Shown: one piece after another, positions 26,087 through 36,082 of the stretch | Position numbering within the stretch: the stretch's first letter is position 1 | Layout: every line of letters begins with the position of its first letter | Assembly: GCA_016235085.1 (NCBI GenBank) | Contig: JACRMA010000014.1 | Coordinates: 1-38,207 of the forward strand | Reading direction: 5' to 3' | Length of the DNA: 38,207 bases | Source: Candidatus Zixiibacteriota bacterium | GTDB taxonomy: Bacteria > Zixibacteria > MSB-5A5 > WJJR01 | Program-made: the position numbers and the translations under genes | The notes under the pieces: model-generated | Told to the model about the DNA's origin: nothing | Database searches by the model: none | What the model saw: only the letters and a program-made list of their open reading frames with translations

Positions 26087-26479
26087 TTGGCGGAACAGAA
26101 ACGTAAAGAGACTCGTCGCAAACGCACGCGGGTAGAACCCGTAGGCCGCGCATTCGTTCAAGCGACGTTCAATAACACGATCATCACGATCACTGATGGC
26201 AAAGGCGCCGTTGTGTCGTGGTCGTCCTCGGGCCGCCAGGGCTTCAAGGGCTCCAAGAAGAGCACACCATTCGCCGCACAGCAGGCGGCCAGCACCGCGG
26301 CGCGCGAGGCGATGGAGCTTGGGGTTCGCAAAGTTGATGTCAGCGTGAAGGGTCCGGGATCGGGCCGTGAAGCCGCGATTCGTTCGCTTTCAGCCGCAGG
26401 GCTCGAAGTCACGTCGATTAAAGACGTGACGCCTCTGCCGCATAATGGGTGCCGTCCTCCCAAGAGACGGCGTGTCTAA
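26087..26479 (+). CDS. rpsK: 30S ribosomal protein S11 (TTG start)
   Basis: 130 aa; [44 protein letters not shown]...[11 protein letters not shown]...[18 protein letters not shown]. Confidence 0.98.
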   Translation: MAEQKRKETRRKRTRVEPVGRAFVQATFNNTIITITDGKGAVVSWSSSGRQGFKGSKKSTPFAAQQAASTAAREAMELGVRKVDVSVKGPGSGREAAIRSLSAAGLEVTSIKDVTPLPHNGCRPPKRRRV

Positions 26480-26543
26480 GTTCCAAACGCGATCCGGAAT
26501 GCCCGCGTGCATCCGGTCGATTCAAAGTACTCAGGAGTGATTG

Positions 26544-27173
26544 ATGGCTCGATATCGTGACGCGAACTGCAAGTTGTGCCGCCGGGAGAAGGAGAAGTTA
26601 TTCCTCAAAGGGACCCGTTGCCTGTCGGACAAGTGCCCCATCGAACGGGGTGCCAACCCGCCGGGACAGCACGGTGCCAGCATGCGCCGCAAAGTCTCCG
26701 AGTACGGGGTGCAGTTGCGCGAGAAGCAGAAAATCCGCCGCATTTACGGCGTGCTCGAGAATCAGTTTCATGGTTACTACGAGCGGGCCACCCGGATGCG
26801 GGGCATCACCGGCGAAAACCTGCTGTTGCAGCTCGAGCAGCGGTTCGACAACGTGGTCTACCGCCTCGGCTTTGCCCCGTCGCGCAAAGCGGCACGGCAG
26901 TTGGTCCGGCACCGTCACTTCGTGATCAATGACCGGATTGTGGATATTCCATCGTATGCGGTGCAGCCGGGCGACGTCATCAAGGTTCGCGAGAAATCCA
27001 AACGCCTGGATGTGATCCACTTGGCACTCAAGGAGGCGGGACGCGCGGGAGATCTCCCCTGGTTCCGACTGGACAAGGCCCATCTGGAAGGGGAACTGCT
27101 GTCGCTGCCGGCACGGATCGACATCCCGACCCCAGTCCAGGAACAGTTGGTTGTTGAACTCTATTCGAAGTAA
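26544..27173 (+). CDS. rpsD: 30S ribosomal protein S4 (cysteine-containing, C+ type)
   Basis: [44 protein letters not shown]...[20 protein letters not shown]...[23 protein letters not shown]. Confidence 0.97.
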   Translation: MARYRDANCKLCRREKEKLFLKGTRCLSDKCPIERGANPPGQHGASMRRKVSEYGVQLREKQKIRRIYGVLENQFHGYYERATRMRGITGENLLLQLEQRFDNVVYRLGFAPSRKAARQLVRHRHFVINDRIVDIPSYAVQPGDVIKVREKSKRLDVIHLALKEAGRAGDLPWFRLDKAHLEGELLSLPARIDIPTPVQEQLVVELYSK

Positions 27174-27203
27174 GCGGCTGGATTTGGCGGGAGGCCATTC
27201 AAG

Positions 27204-28211
27204 ATGAAGTGGAAATCGTTGACCATGCCCAAAGAAATTGTGGTGGATGAGCCGACCAAAACGGCGAACTACGCCCGTTTCTACATCGAGCCACTGGAAC
27301 GCGGTTTCGGCCATACGATGGGCAACGCGCTCCGGCGCACGCTGATATCCTCCATTCAGGGTTCCGCGGTCGTCGCTGTGCGCATTGAAGGGGTCTTGCA
27401 CGAGTTCTCGACCATTCCCGGGGTGTTTGAGGATGTTACGGATATCATCCTTAATATCAAGAGAATCCGTCCCCAGCTTTTGGTGGACGAGATGGTCACG
27501 CTGGTGCTGGATGTCGAGGAAGTCGGCAAATACACAGCGGGGCATATCGAGGAGAATCCCAAGGTCAAGATCCACAACCCGGAACTCCACGTTCTGGAAT
27601 TGACCAAAGCGGCGCGGGTGCGCATCGAGCTGGACGTGATGTCGGGCCGCGGCTACCTGATTGCCGAGCAGAACAAGCGCCCCGAGCAGCCCGCCGGTAC
27701 AATTCTTGTCGACTCCCTGTTTTCCCCGGTGACCAAGGTCAATTACACGGTGGAGAATACGCGCGTCGGGCAGCGGACGGATTATGACCGGCTGATCTTT
27801 GACGTGTGGACCGATGCCACCATCACGCCGGAAGACGCGCTTTCCTACGCGGCGAAGATATTGAAGGACCACATGCAGCTGTTCATCACGTTCGAGGAGG
27901 AATTTGTCGACGAGCAGCCGACCGAAGTGGACGAAGAGACGATGCGCATCCGGCAGCTTCTGCAGATGCGGGTCGATGAACTCGAACTGTCGGTGCGTTC
28001 CTCGAATTGCCTGCGGGCGGCGAACATCACCACGCTGGATGAACTTGTCTGCCGGACCGAATCCGAAATGCTCAAGTACCGGAACTTCGGTCGCAAATCA
28101 CTGAACGAACTCAACGGCATCCTCTCCGAGCTCGGTCTTCATTTCGGAATGGACGTCGAAAAGTACAAGATGAAGGAAGAACTGGCTCAGCCGGCGGAAG
28201 TGATCTCGTAG
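27204..28211 (+). CDS. rpoA: DNA-directed RNA polymerase subunit alpha
   Basis: 335 aa; [33 protein letters not shown]...[42 protein letters not shown]. Confidence 0.98.
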   Translation: MKWKSLTMPKEIVVDEPTKTANYARFYIEPLERGFGHTMGNALRRTLISSIQGSAVVAVRIEGVLHEFSTIPGVFEDVTDIILNIKRIRPQLLVDEMVTLVLDVEEVGKYTAGHIEENPKVKIHNPELHVLELTKAARVRIELDVMSGRGYLIAEQNKRPEQPAGTILVDSLFSPVTKVNYTVENTRVGQRTDYDRLIFDVWTDATITPEDALSYAAKILKDHMQLFITFEEEFVDEQPTEVDEETMRIRQLLQMRVDELELSVRSSNCLRAANITTLDELVCRTESEMLKYRNFGRKSLNELNGILSELGLHFGMDVEKYKMKEELAQPAEVIS

Positions 28212-28235
28212 GCGAGAGATTTGGGAGTCTGACAA

Positions 28236-28703
28236 ATGCGGCATGGCAGAACTGTTAGGAAACTGGGACGCACCGCCTCGCACCGCAAGGCGATGCTGGG
28301 CAATATGGCCACGTCGCTGTTTCGCGCGCACGCGGTTGTCACCACCGCCCCCAAGGCGCGGGTGATCCGGTCGGTGGCGGAGAAGCTGATCACATTGGGC
28401 AAGCGCGGGGATATGCACGCCCGCCGTCTCGCCTCGCGGCAGGTGAAGGATCGCACGATCCTCAAGAAACTATTCGATGAGATCGCTCCACAGTTCGCAT
28501 CGCGCCAGGGTGGATACACCCGTGTCGTGAAGCTCGGCTGGCGGCGCGGCGACGGCGCCACGCTGGCCAAGGTTGAACTGCTGGTTCCCAAGGCTGTGCC
28601 GACCGCATCCGAGGAGCATAGCAAGAAGAAAGCGGCGGACAAGGCCGCCGCCGCGGAGAAGGTTGCCAAGGAAAAGGGCAAGAAGGCAAAAGCCGAAGCT
28701 TAA
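28236..28703 (+). CDS. rplQ: 50S ribosomal protein L17 with Ala/Lys-rich C-terminal tail
   Basis: 155 aa; MRHGRTVRKLGRTASHRKAMLGNMATSLFRAHAVVTTAPKAR...GGYTRVVKLGWRRGDGATLAKVEL. Confidence 0.97.
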   Translation: MRHGRTVRKLGRTASHRKAMLGNMATSLFRAHAVVTTAPKARVIRSVAEKLITLGKRGDMHARRLASRQVKDRTILKKLFDEIAPQFASRQGGYTRVVKLGWRRGDGATLAKVELLVPKAVPTASEEHSKKKAADKAAAAEKVAKEKGKKAKAEA

Positions 28704-28726
28704 TCGGCAGCGCCAAATCGAGTTGG

Positions 28727-28760
28727 GGCAGTCCTCGCTGACGCAGGGCTGCCTTTTTTG
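28727..28760 (+). terminator. Rho-independent terminator after rplQ
   Basis: GGCAGTCC (28727-28734) / GGGCTGCC (28746-28753), one G-U pair, followed by TTTTTT. Confidence 0.75.
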
Positions 28761-28818
28761 TTGATGCAACGTCTCACTTTCCCTCTATTAGTCCGAGGAC
28801 GGGGAGGCTGGGAACGAT

Positions 28819-29217
28819 TTGCGATTCGGATCAATCAAAGAGTGGCGCGTTCTGATTGTTGTGCTCGTTGCCTCGTGCGGAGTGGCGCTGGCATCCATGG
28901 CAATCGTCCGGATGCGCAATATCAACCGGGGGGACACCACCGCCGTGGAGTGGGCTCTGGATGACCTCCGCGCGGTCTCCGATTCGACGCTGGTGCCAGT
29001 GTGCAAGCCAGACGACTACCGGGGCGCGATCGACCTCTATCGGGAATCGGTTCGTGGCAACAGCATTCCGGTCGATTCAATCCGTGAATTCTACCAGCTT
29101 TATGCCCGCCTGGCGCGTGATGGCCGGATCGACTCGCGTGAGATTGAGCAGCTTGGTGGCTGGCTGGGGTTTGCCGTGAGTCCCGCAACTGGGAGTGACG
29201 AGCGTCAGAATGATTAG
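28819..29217 (+). CDS. Uncharacterised small protein with one N-terminal hydrophobic helix (TTG start)
   Basis: 132 aa; hydrophobic stretch VLIVVLVASCGVALASMAIV then a soluble region; stop overlaps the deoB ATG at 29210; no family recognised. Confidence 0.6.
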   Translation: MRFGSIKEWRVLIVVLVASCGVALASMAIVRMRNINRGDTTAVEWALDDLRAVSDSTLVPVCKPDDYRGAIDLYRESVRGNSIPVDSIREFYQLYARLARDGRIDSREIEQLGGWLGFAVSPATGSDERQND

Positions 29218-30233
29218 GCGGGTAATCGTCATCGTTTTGGATGCGTGCGGAATCGGCGAAGCCCCTGACGCCGCGGCGTTCGGTCTCGCCCGGCAAGGAT
29301 TCGACCACGGGACACTGGGAATTGATGGGGCTGGTGCTCGACCGGCCGTTCCCGCTGTATCCCCAGGGATTCCCGGCGCGGCTGATCGAGCCATTTGCGC
29401 AGCGCACGGGACACGGTGTTCTTGGAAACTGTCCCGCATCGGGTACTGAGATCATCGCGCAACTCGGCGAACAGCACTGTGCCACTGGAGACCTCATCGT
29501 CTACACGTCCGCCGACTCCGTGTTTCAGATTGCCGCACATGAGGACGTCGTCTCCATCGATGAACTCTACCACTATTGCGAGATTGCGCGAACCCTGCTG
29601 ACGGGTGATGACGCCGTAGCGAGGGTGATCGCGCGTCCCTTCGTCGGATCGCCTGGCCGGTTCGTGCGTACCCATCGCCGCCGGGACTTCTCCGTCCGTC
29701 CACCGCGGCCCACGCTTCTGGATCGGCTCATGGAGCAGGGAATCGAAACGGTCGGAATCGGCAAGATCGACGACCTTTTCGCCGGGCAGGGACTTTCCGT
29801 CAAGCTCCACACGGTGGACAATGATGACGGCATGCGGCAGACCATCGCGGCGCTTGACCTGTATCAGGATGGGTTGATCTTCACCAATTTGGTCGAGACC
29901 GACATGCTGTGGGGGCATCGCAACGACGCTCCCGGCTTCGCCCGAGCGCTCGAACGCTTCGACCAGCAGCTCGGCCCGATGCTGGCTCGGATGAGACACA
30001 CGGACGCCCTCTTCATCTCCGCCGATCACGGCTGCGATCCGACGACTCCTTCGACTGACCACTCGCGTGAGTTAGTCCCCATCCTTGCGCACGGACCTGC
30101 CCTGAATCAAGGTGTCGACCTCGGTACCAGGAGCTGTTTCGCCGATTTGGCAGCCACAATCGGCGAAATCTTCGGCCTGACAGGGGCCACTCAAGGCCGC
30201 AGCTTTCTTAAGAACATCTCACCCAGCGTCTAA
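29210..30233 (+). CDS. deoB: Phosphopentomutase, interrupted by an apparent internal deletion/frameshift near 29282
   Basis: Frame from ATG 29210: MIRRVIVIVLDACGIGEAPDAAAFG; then in another frame SPGKDSTTGHWELMG...GNCPASGTEIIAQLGEQHCATGDLIVYTSADSVFQIAAHE...SADHGCDPTTPSTDHSRELVP; followed by deoC. Confidence 0.9.
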
Positions 30234-30251
30234 TCACCATTTGGGGGATCG

Positions 30252-30914
30252 GTGCTGAATAGAGCGCTGGCGTCTTACATCGAGCATACCAACCTCGCTC
30301 CTGCGGCGCGGATCTCAGAAATAGAGCGGCTGTGTGCGGAGGCGATAGATAATGCCTTCGCAGCAGTCTGCGTCAATCCAGTTCGTGTGGCCCTGGCGGC
30401 CTCCGTGCTTTCCGGACGACCCATCGAAGTGTGCTCGGTCGTCGGATTCCCGACCGGGGCTCATACGACTCAGGCCAAGGCCCTGGAGGCGCGGATGGCC
30501 GTGGAAGCGGGTGCAGGCTGTGTGGACATGGTCGCCAACTCCGGACTCTTGCTCGATGGAAAGACGCGTGAGTACGCAAATGACATACTATCGGTCGGCA
30601 ATGCCATAGGAGCGAATACTACCCTAAAAGTCATCATTGAGGCGTCGCTCCTGGAATCCTCGGCAATTGTCGAAGCGGCACGACTGGCGGTGGAAGCAGG
30701 TGCCAACTATATCAAAACATCGACAGGTGTCTATGGAACCGCGCGTCTGGAAGACGTCCGCCTGCTCAAGAGTCTGCTTCCCGCCCATGTCCGAATCAAG
30801 GCCGCCGGAGGCATCCGCAATGCCGATTTCGCCCTCTCATTGATTGAGGCAGGTGCAAGCCGGCTGGGTACTTCGAAGTCAGTACAGATTCTCAGCGAAC
30901 TTCCTGACAAGTGA
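30252..30914 (+). CDS. deoC: Deoxyribose-phosphate aldolase (GTG start)
   Basis: 220 aa; YIEHTNLAP, AAVCVNPV, EVCSVVGFPTGAHTTQAKALEA, ANYIKTSTGVYG, VRIKAAGGIR. Confidence 0.97.
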   Translation: MLNRALASYIEHTNLAPAARISEIERLCAEAIDNAFAAVCVNPVRVALAASVLSGRPIEVCSVVGFPTGAHTTQAKALEARMAVEAGAGCVDMVANSGLLLDGKTREYANDILSVGNAIGANTTLKVIIEASLLESSAIVEAARLAVEAGANYIKTSTGVYGTARLEDVRLLKSLLPAHVRIKAAGGIRNADFALSLIEAGASRLGTSKSVQILSELPDK

Positions 30915-30949
30915 TTTGATCAGCGACTGGCGATTCTGCCTCGGCGACG

Positions 30950-33124
30950 CTAATGAGAGCGTTTGGCTTCTTCCTCGCGTCTCGTGTCTCGGGCATTGCG
31001 ATGGATGGGGCACACTTTGAGCGTATCCGACGGGTTTGTGTAGACTTCCTGGTGCGTGTCCGGGCAGTACTCGGTGGCCCGGAACCCGGATCGGTCGCAG
31101 GCACGATCGAAGTAGATGCCATCCGGCACCGGGAAATCGATGGGGGGGAGGTCGCGCGTGGCGAATTTCATGAACGCGGTCCAGATCGGCAGCGAGGTCG
31201 CCGCCCCGGTACCGGTTCTGTCGCCGCCGATGGGGGTCTTTAGATCGTATCCGACCCAAACTCCGCAGGTGATCTGCGGCGTGAATCCGACAAACCAGTT
31301 ATCCATATATTCATTCGATGTCCCGGTTTTGCCGGCGGCCGGACGAGTGAACCCCAACCGGCGGGCCGATGCGCCTGTACCCCGGTCGATTACCGACTTC
31401 AACACATGCAAGACCGTGTAAGCCGTCTGCGCCGGGATCACGTCTGTCCGCTCCGGCACGCGACGCTGCTCGATGACCTTGCCAAAGCGATCGGTGATCT
31501 TCCGGATCAGCGTTGGTGTCGTATGGATTCCGCCTCCGGGGAACGTCGAGTAAGCACTGGTGAGATCGTAGACGGTGACCTCTGACGTACCGATGGCAAT
31601 TGATGGGACCGCCCGCAGTGGCGTCGAAATTCCCATCTTTTTGGCGTAGCGGACGGCATTGACCGGATCGACCTTCTGAAGCAGCTTGATCGCCACGATA
31701 TTGCGTGATTCCTGATACCCCTGCCGGATCGTAATCGGTCCTTTGTATTCGTGGTCAAAGTTCTCAGGACTCCATTCGCCTGATCCCGGAATGAAGATTG
31801 TAAACGGGGTATCGAAGATCGTGTCGGTTGGCTTGTACCCGGCCTGCACGGCCGCGGTGAGCACAAACGGCTTGAAGGCGGAACCGGGCTGCCGGAGCGC
31901 CTGAGTGGCGCGATTGAACTGGCTTTCCAGGAAGTCGTAGCCGCCGACCATTGCCAGGACGCCGCCGTCTTTGTTGTTGATGGCGACCAGTGCTGATTGC
32001 AGCTTCTTGTGAACGCGGATCATCTTACCGCTGACGCTGTCGTACACCACGATGGTGAAGCGCGGATCGTCCGGCCTATGCCGTGCTTCCACGGCTCCGC
32101 GCAACGAATCCAGCCGCTTGCGAACAACTTCCTCGGCCTCGCGTTGCATTGCGGTGTCGATGGTTGTGTACACCGACCATCCTTCTGAGTAGAAATCCTG
32201 GTCCCCGTAGTGGAGTTCGAGGTAGCGCCGGATCTCCTCTGCGAAGTAGTCGCCCGTCTGTCGCATGCCGCCATCGGAGACCAATGTGATCGGCACTTGA
32301 ACCAGGGAGTCATAGGTCTTCTGATCAAGGTCACCGACGGTCAGCAGCGAACGCAGGACCATGTTGCGCCGATCCAGGGCCTTGTCCATGTCCCGCAACG
32401 GGGAGAAACGGGACGGGGCCGGAAGCAACCCGACGAGTGTGGCGCTTTCATCCCAGTCCAGATCTGCCGCTAGCTTACCGAAGTACGTACGCGCGGCCGC
32501 CTCGATGCCGTAGGCACCCCCGCCGTAGTACACCTGGTTGAGATACATCTCCAGGATCTCGTTTTTGGCGTAACGGCGTTCCAGGCGAATCGCGGTCATC
32601 CACTCTTTGACCTTGCGGGCAATTGTCCGTTCCTGGGTGAGGAATAGAAGCCGCGCCAATTGCTGGGTTATGGTCGAGCCGCCCTGGGGACGCCGTCCGG
32701 TCATTGGCCGCAAGACCACACCCCGCACAATTGCGGTCCACTCGACGCCCCAATGATGGTAGAAGTCACGATCCTCCGAGGCGAGGAGTGACTTGATCAT
32801 GAACGGAGAGATCTTCTCGAATGGGGTGAGCACCCGCCGTTCCGTGTAGAAGTCATAAAAGGGCTGGTCATTGCGGTCGAAGAGCCGTGTGGACAGACGC
32901 GGCTTGATGTTGTAGACGCGTTCGATGGAGGGGAGATCTTTGCGATAGCCCCATACGGTGATTCCCACTGCGGCGACGACTGCGCCGAATGCGCCTATGA
33001 ATGCCCAAAGAATCAGCAGGCGAATGCGGTGCCAGCGCATCTTGCGCCGCGTCCGCCGCTTTTCCTCGGAGGCCTTTCTGTCAGGATAGACTTGGAAGTC
33101 CCACTGATGTTCTGGCTCGGACAT
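30950..33124 (-). CDS. Class A penicillin-binding protein (PBP1A-type transglycosylase/transpeptidase)
   Basis: 724 aa; N-terminal TM; GT51 motifs EDRDFYHHWGV and QGGSTITQQLAR; transpeptidase motifs QPGSAFKPF (SxxK), SRN, KTGTSNEYMDNWFVGF. Confidence 0.95.
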   Translation of the reverse strand: MSEPEHQWDFQVYPDRKASEEKRRTRRKMRWHRIRLLILWAFIGAFGAVVAAVGITVWGYRKDLPSIERVYNIKPRLSTRLFDRNDQPFYDFYTERRVLTPFEKISPFMIKSLLASEDRDFYHHWGVEWTAIVRGVVLRPMTGRRPQGGSTITQQLARLLFLTQERTIARKVKEWMTAIRLERRYAKNEILEMYLNQVYYGGGAYGIEAAARTYFGKLAADLDWDESATLVGLLPAPSRFSPLRDMDKALDRRNMVLRSLLTVGDLDQKTYDSLVQVPITLVSDGGMRQTGDYFAEEIRRYLELHYGDQDFYSEGWSVYTTIDTAMQREAEEVVRKRLDSLRGAVEARHRPDDPRFTIVVYDSVSGKMIRVHKKLQSALVAINNKDGGVLAMVGGYDFLESQFNRATQALRQPGSAFKPFVLTAAVQAGYKPTDTIFDTPFTIFIPGSGEWSPENFDHEYKGPITIRQGYQESRNIVAIKLLQKVDPVNAVRYAKKMGISTPLRAVPSIAIGTSEVTVYDLTSAYSTFPGGGIHTTPTLIRKITDRFGKVIEQRRVPERTDVIPAQTAYTVLHVLKSVIDRGTGASARRLGFTRPAAGKTGTSNEYMDNWFVGFTPQITCGVWVGYDLKTPIGGDRTGTGAATSLPIWTAFMKFATRDLPPIDFPVPDGIYFDRACDRSGFRATEYCPDTHQEVYTNPSDTLKVCPIHRNARDTRREEEAKRSH

Positions 33125-33211
33125 TGTTCCTTCTACACCAACCGGTCCACAACCGGCCCAGGTTCGTATGCAGCATTCCCCTGTGCCGAAGCGGCGTCAA
33201 GGAAAAAGCGC

Positions 33212-33240
33212 TTGCCGACTCCCGAAGCGTCGTCTATCAT
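33212..33240 (+). promoter_or_regulatory. Putative sigma70-type promoter for tyrS
   Basis: TTGCCG (33212-33217), 17-nt spacer, TATCAT (33235-33240); in the divergent PBP-tyrS intergenic region. Confidence 0.45.
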
Positions 33241-33279
33241 GGGTGAACCTGTTCGGGCAACTGGACTTGGGCGAAACCT

Positions 33280-34497
33280 ATGAAACCGTTCGATGAACAA
33301 ATCGCGATCATTAAGATGGGCACGGTGGAAACTCTGCCTGATGGCGAGATCGAAAAGAAGCTCAAGCTCAGTATCGAAAAGAATCGTCCGCTCCGCGTCA
33401 AACAAGGCTTCGATCCGACGGCCCCTGACATCCATTTGGGGCATACCGTCGGACTGAGGAAGTTAAAACAATTTCAGGATTTGGGCCACCAGATCGTCCT
33501 CATCGTCGGGGATTATACCGGCATGGTCGGGGACCCGTCGGGGCGTTCGGCCACCCGGCCCCAGTTGACCGAGGAGGAGGTCCGGCGGCACGCCGAGACT
33601 TACCAGAAACAGTTCTTCAAGGTTCTCGACCGGTCCAGGACCGAAGTTCGGTGGAATGGCGAGTGGTTCTCGAAGATGTCGTTTGCCGAGATCATGAAGC
33701 TGGCCTCCCGAATTACGGTGGCGCGTATGCTGGAGCGCGATGACTTCGAGAAGCGCTACCGGGCCGGCGAACCGATTTCGATTCACGAGATGTTTTACCC
33801 ACTCATGCAGGCCTACGATTCTGTCGCGATCAAGGCCGACATCGAAATCGGCGGCACCGACCAGAAGTTCAACCTGCTGACGGGGCGGCAAATTCAAATC
33901 GACTATGGCCAGGAGCCACAGGGGGTTCTGACTCTGCCCATCTTGCCCGGGACCGATGGCGTCCTGCGGATGAGCAAATCCACCGGCAACTACATCGGCA
34001 TCGACGAATCTCCGGAAGAGATGTTCGGCAAGACCATGTCGATCCCCGACAACCTGATCGTCTCGTATTTCGAGCTGGTCGCTGACGTGCCGTTCGAGCG
34101 CTTGCAGGAGATCAAACGCCTGATGCAGAACGGCGGAGTCAATCCCCGGGACCTCAAAATGGAACTGGGGGAATCTTTGGTGCGTATGTACCACGGCAGC
34201 GATGCCGCCGGCGCTGCGCGCGAGGGATTTGTCCGGCAATTTTCGCAGCGCCAGGTCCCGACTGATATCGAGACGTGCATCGTCGCTACTTCGGATGGAC
34301 AAATGCGGCTGGCCGAAGTGATTGTCAAGGCCGGTGGCGCGGCCACCCTGGGTGAAGCCAAGCGTAAGATCGAGCAGGGGGGAGCGCGAATTGACGACAC
34401 ACCGTTCACTGACCCCCAGGGAATGGTGGAAACCGCGCGTCCGTTTCTCCTGAACGTGGGAAAGCGCTTCTACCGCAAAATCGAATTCAAAAGATAG
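33280..34497 (+). CDS. tyrS: Tyrosyl-tRNA synthetase
   Basis: 405 aa; VKQGFDPTAPDIHLGHTVGLRKLKQFQDLGH, VGDPSGRSATRP, EIGGTDQKFNLLTGRQIQ, RMSKSTGNYIG, C-terminal S4-like domain. Confidence 0.95.
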   Translation: MKPFDEQIAIIKMGTVETLPDGEIEKKLKLSIEKNRPLRVKQGFDPTAPDIHLGHTVGLRKLKQFQDLGHQIVLIVGDYTGMVGDPSGRSATRPQLTEEEVRRHAETYQKQFFKVLDRSRTEVRWNGEWFSKMSFAEIMKLASRITVARMLERDDFEKRYRAGEPISIHEMFYPLMQAYDSVAIKADIEIGGTDQKFNLLTGRQIQIDYGQEPQGVLTLPILPGTDGVLRMSKSTGNYIGIDESPEEMFGKTMSIPDNLIVSYFELVADVPFERLQEIKRLMQNGGVNPRDLKMELGESLVRMYHGSDAAGAAREGFVRQFSQRQVPTDIETCIVATSDGQMRLAEVIVKAGGAATLGEAKRKIEQGGARIDDTPFTDPQGMVETARPFLLNVGKRFYRKIEFKR

Positions 34498-34508
34498 AGA
34501 GTGCTCCG

Positions 34509-35625
34509 ATGGAACTCCTCGAAACAATCGATCAGAAATTGGCCCGCTTGCGGAGGTTTCTTTGACATCGACGGTCTGACCGCGAAGATCGCCGCATTGG
34601 AAGAGAAGACCACTGCCGATGGATTCTGGAACAACAACGAAGCCGCCCGCAAGACGCTAAAGGAAATCGCCCTCGCCAAGTCCTGGGCGGACGGCTTCCG
34701 CACGCTGGTCAGCCGCAAGGAAGACGCCGCCGGTCTCTGGGAAATGGCGAGCGAGGAGAAGGATCCTGCGGCCATGGCTGATGCCGAGGCTGAGGCGCGC
34801 GCCCTGGCGACCGATGTTGACGCATTCGAATTCAAGAGCCTGTTGTCCGGCGAGGACGATCACAATGACGCCATTCTGACGATCCACTCCGGCGCCGGCG
34901 GCACCGAATCATGTGACTGGGCGGAGATGCTGCTACGCATGTACACCCGCTGGATTGAGCGCCATGGCCTCCAGTACGATACGCTCGACTATAGCTCCGG
35001 CGAGTCGGCGGGAATCAAGTCCGCAACACTCGAAGTCAAAGGGGAGTTTGCCTACGGGTATCTGAAGGCGGAGATCGGTGTGCATCGTCTCGTCCGGATA
35101 TCGCCGTTTGATGCCAACAAACGCCGTCACACCTCGTTTGCGTCGATCTTTGTAATCCCAGAGGCTGGCGAGGACGTTGCGATCGAGATCAAGGACGAGG
35201 ACGTGCGCGTGGACACGTTTCGCGCGTCCGGCGCCGGCGGGCAGCACGTCAACAAGACTTCGTCGGCGGTGAGGATTACACACGAGCCCACCGGCATCGT
35301 AGTGCAATGCCAGACCGAACGCTCCCAGCACAAGAACCGTGAGTCCGCATTCAAGGTCCTGCGGGCACGCCTCTATCAGCTCGAACGGGAGAAAGAACAA
35401 GCCAAGATGGCCGAGATCGAGAAGAGCAAGAAGAAGATTGAGTGGGGCTCCCAGATCCGATCCTACGTTTTCCAGCCGTACCAGATGGTCAAGGACCATC
35501 GCACCGACATCGAGACATCCAATGTGCAAGCGGTGATGGACGGTGATCTTGATCCGTTTATCGAAGGATATCTCAGTCACGGTACCGTCGAGAACGCGGT
35601 GACATCGGGCGGAGAAAAGAAGTGA
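34509..35625 (+). CDS. prfB: Peptide chain release factor 2, expressed by programmed +1 frameshift at CTT-TGA-C (34560-34566)
   Basis: Zero frame ATG 34509: MELLETIDQKLARLRRFL then TGA; +1 frame continues DIDGLTAKIAALEEKTTADGFWNNN...RASGAGGQHVNKTSSAVRITH (GGQ motif). Confidence 0.95.
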
Positions 35626-35656
35626 TCGATCGCGTGACGATTGGAGGAATCCTCAA

Positions 35657-36013
35657 ATGGCGATTCTGCTGATCATCGTCGGTTTGGCCGCCGGCATTCT
35701 GTCGGGAATCCTGGGTATCGGTGGCGGCTTGCTGATCGTTCCGGCGTTGGTTTTCCTTTGTGGCCTGTCGCAAAAGCAGGCGCAAGGAACGTCGCTTGCC
35801 ATTCTCCTCTTACCCATTGGCATACTGGCGGTCATCGAATACTATCGCGCCGGAAATATCGACTTGAAAATGGCGGGGCTCGTCGCGCTGGGGTTCGTGT
35901 TTGGTGCCTATGGCGGCGCGCTCATTGCCAATCATGTCTCCGATGACATTCTCAAGAGGGTCTTTGCCGTCTTTCTCGTCCTGATTGCGGCGAAGATGTT
36001 TTTTGGCAAGTAG
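35657..36013 (+). CDS. Half-size TSUP (TauE/SafE, DUF81-type) membrane permease domain
   Basis: 118 aa; GLAAGILSGILGIGGGLLIVPALVFLCGLSQKQAQGTSLAILLLPIG...GAYGGALIANHVSDDILKRVFAVFLVLIAAKM. Confidence 0.88.
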   Translation: MAILLIIVGLAAGILSGILGIGGGLLIVPALVFLCGLSQKQAQGTSLAILLLPIGILAVIEYYRAGNIDLKMAGLVALGFVFGAYGGALIANHVSDDILKRVFAVFLVLIAAKMFFGK

Positions 36014-36082
36014 CATCATCCTTCGTGCTCATACTGTGGCGCCCTGAGTCGTCCGCCGCACGAAGCGGAGGTCCTTCCTATC

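Noticed and set aside
29241-29285. N-terminal residues MRAESAKPLTPRRSV of the 29241 ORF
   Set aside because: This stretch is the deoB N-terminus read in the wrong frame; real homology in this frame starts at about SPGKDSTTGHWE.
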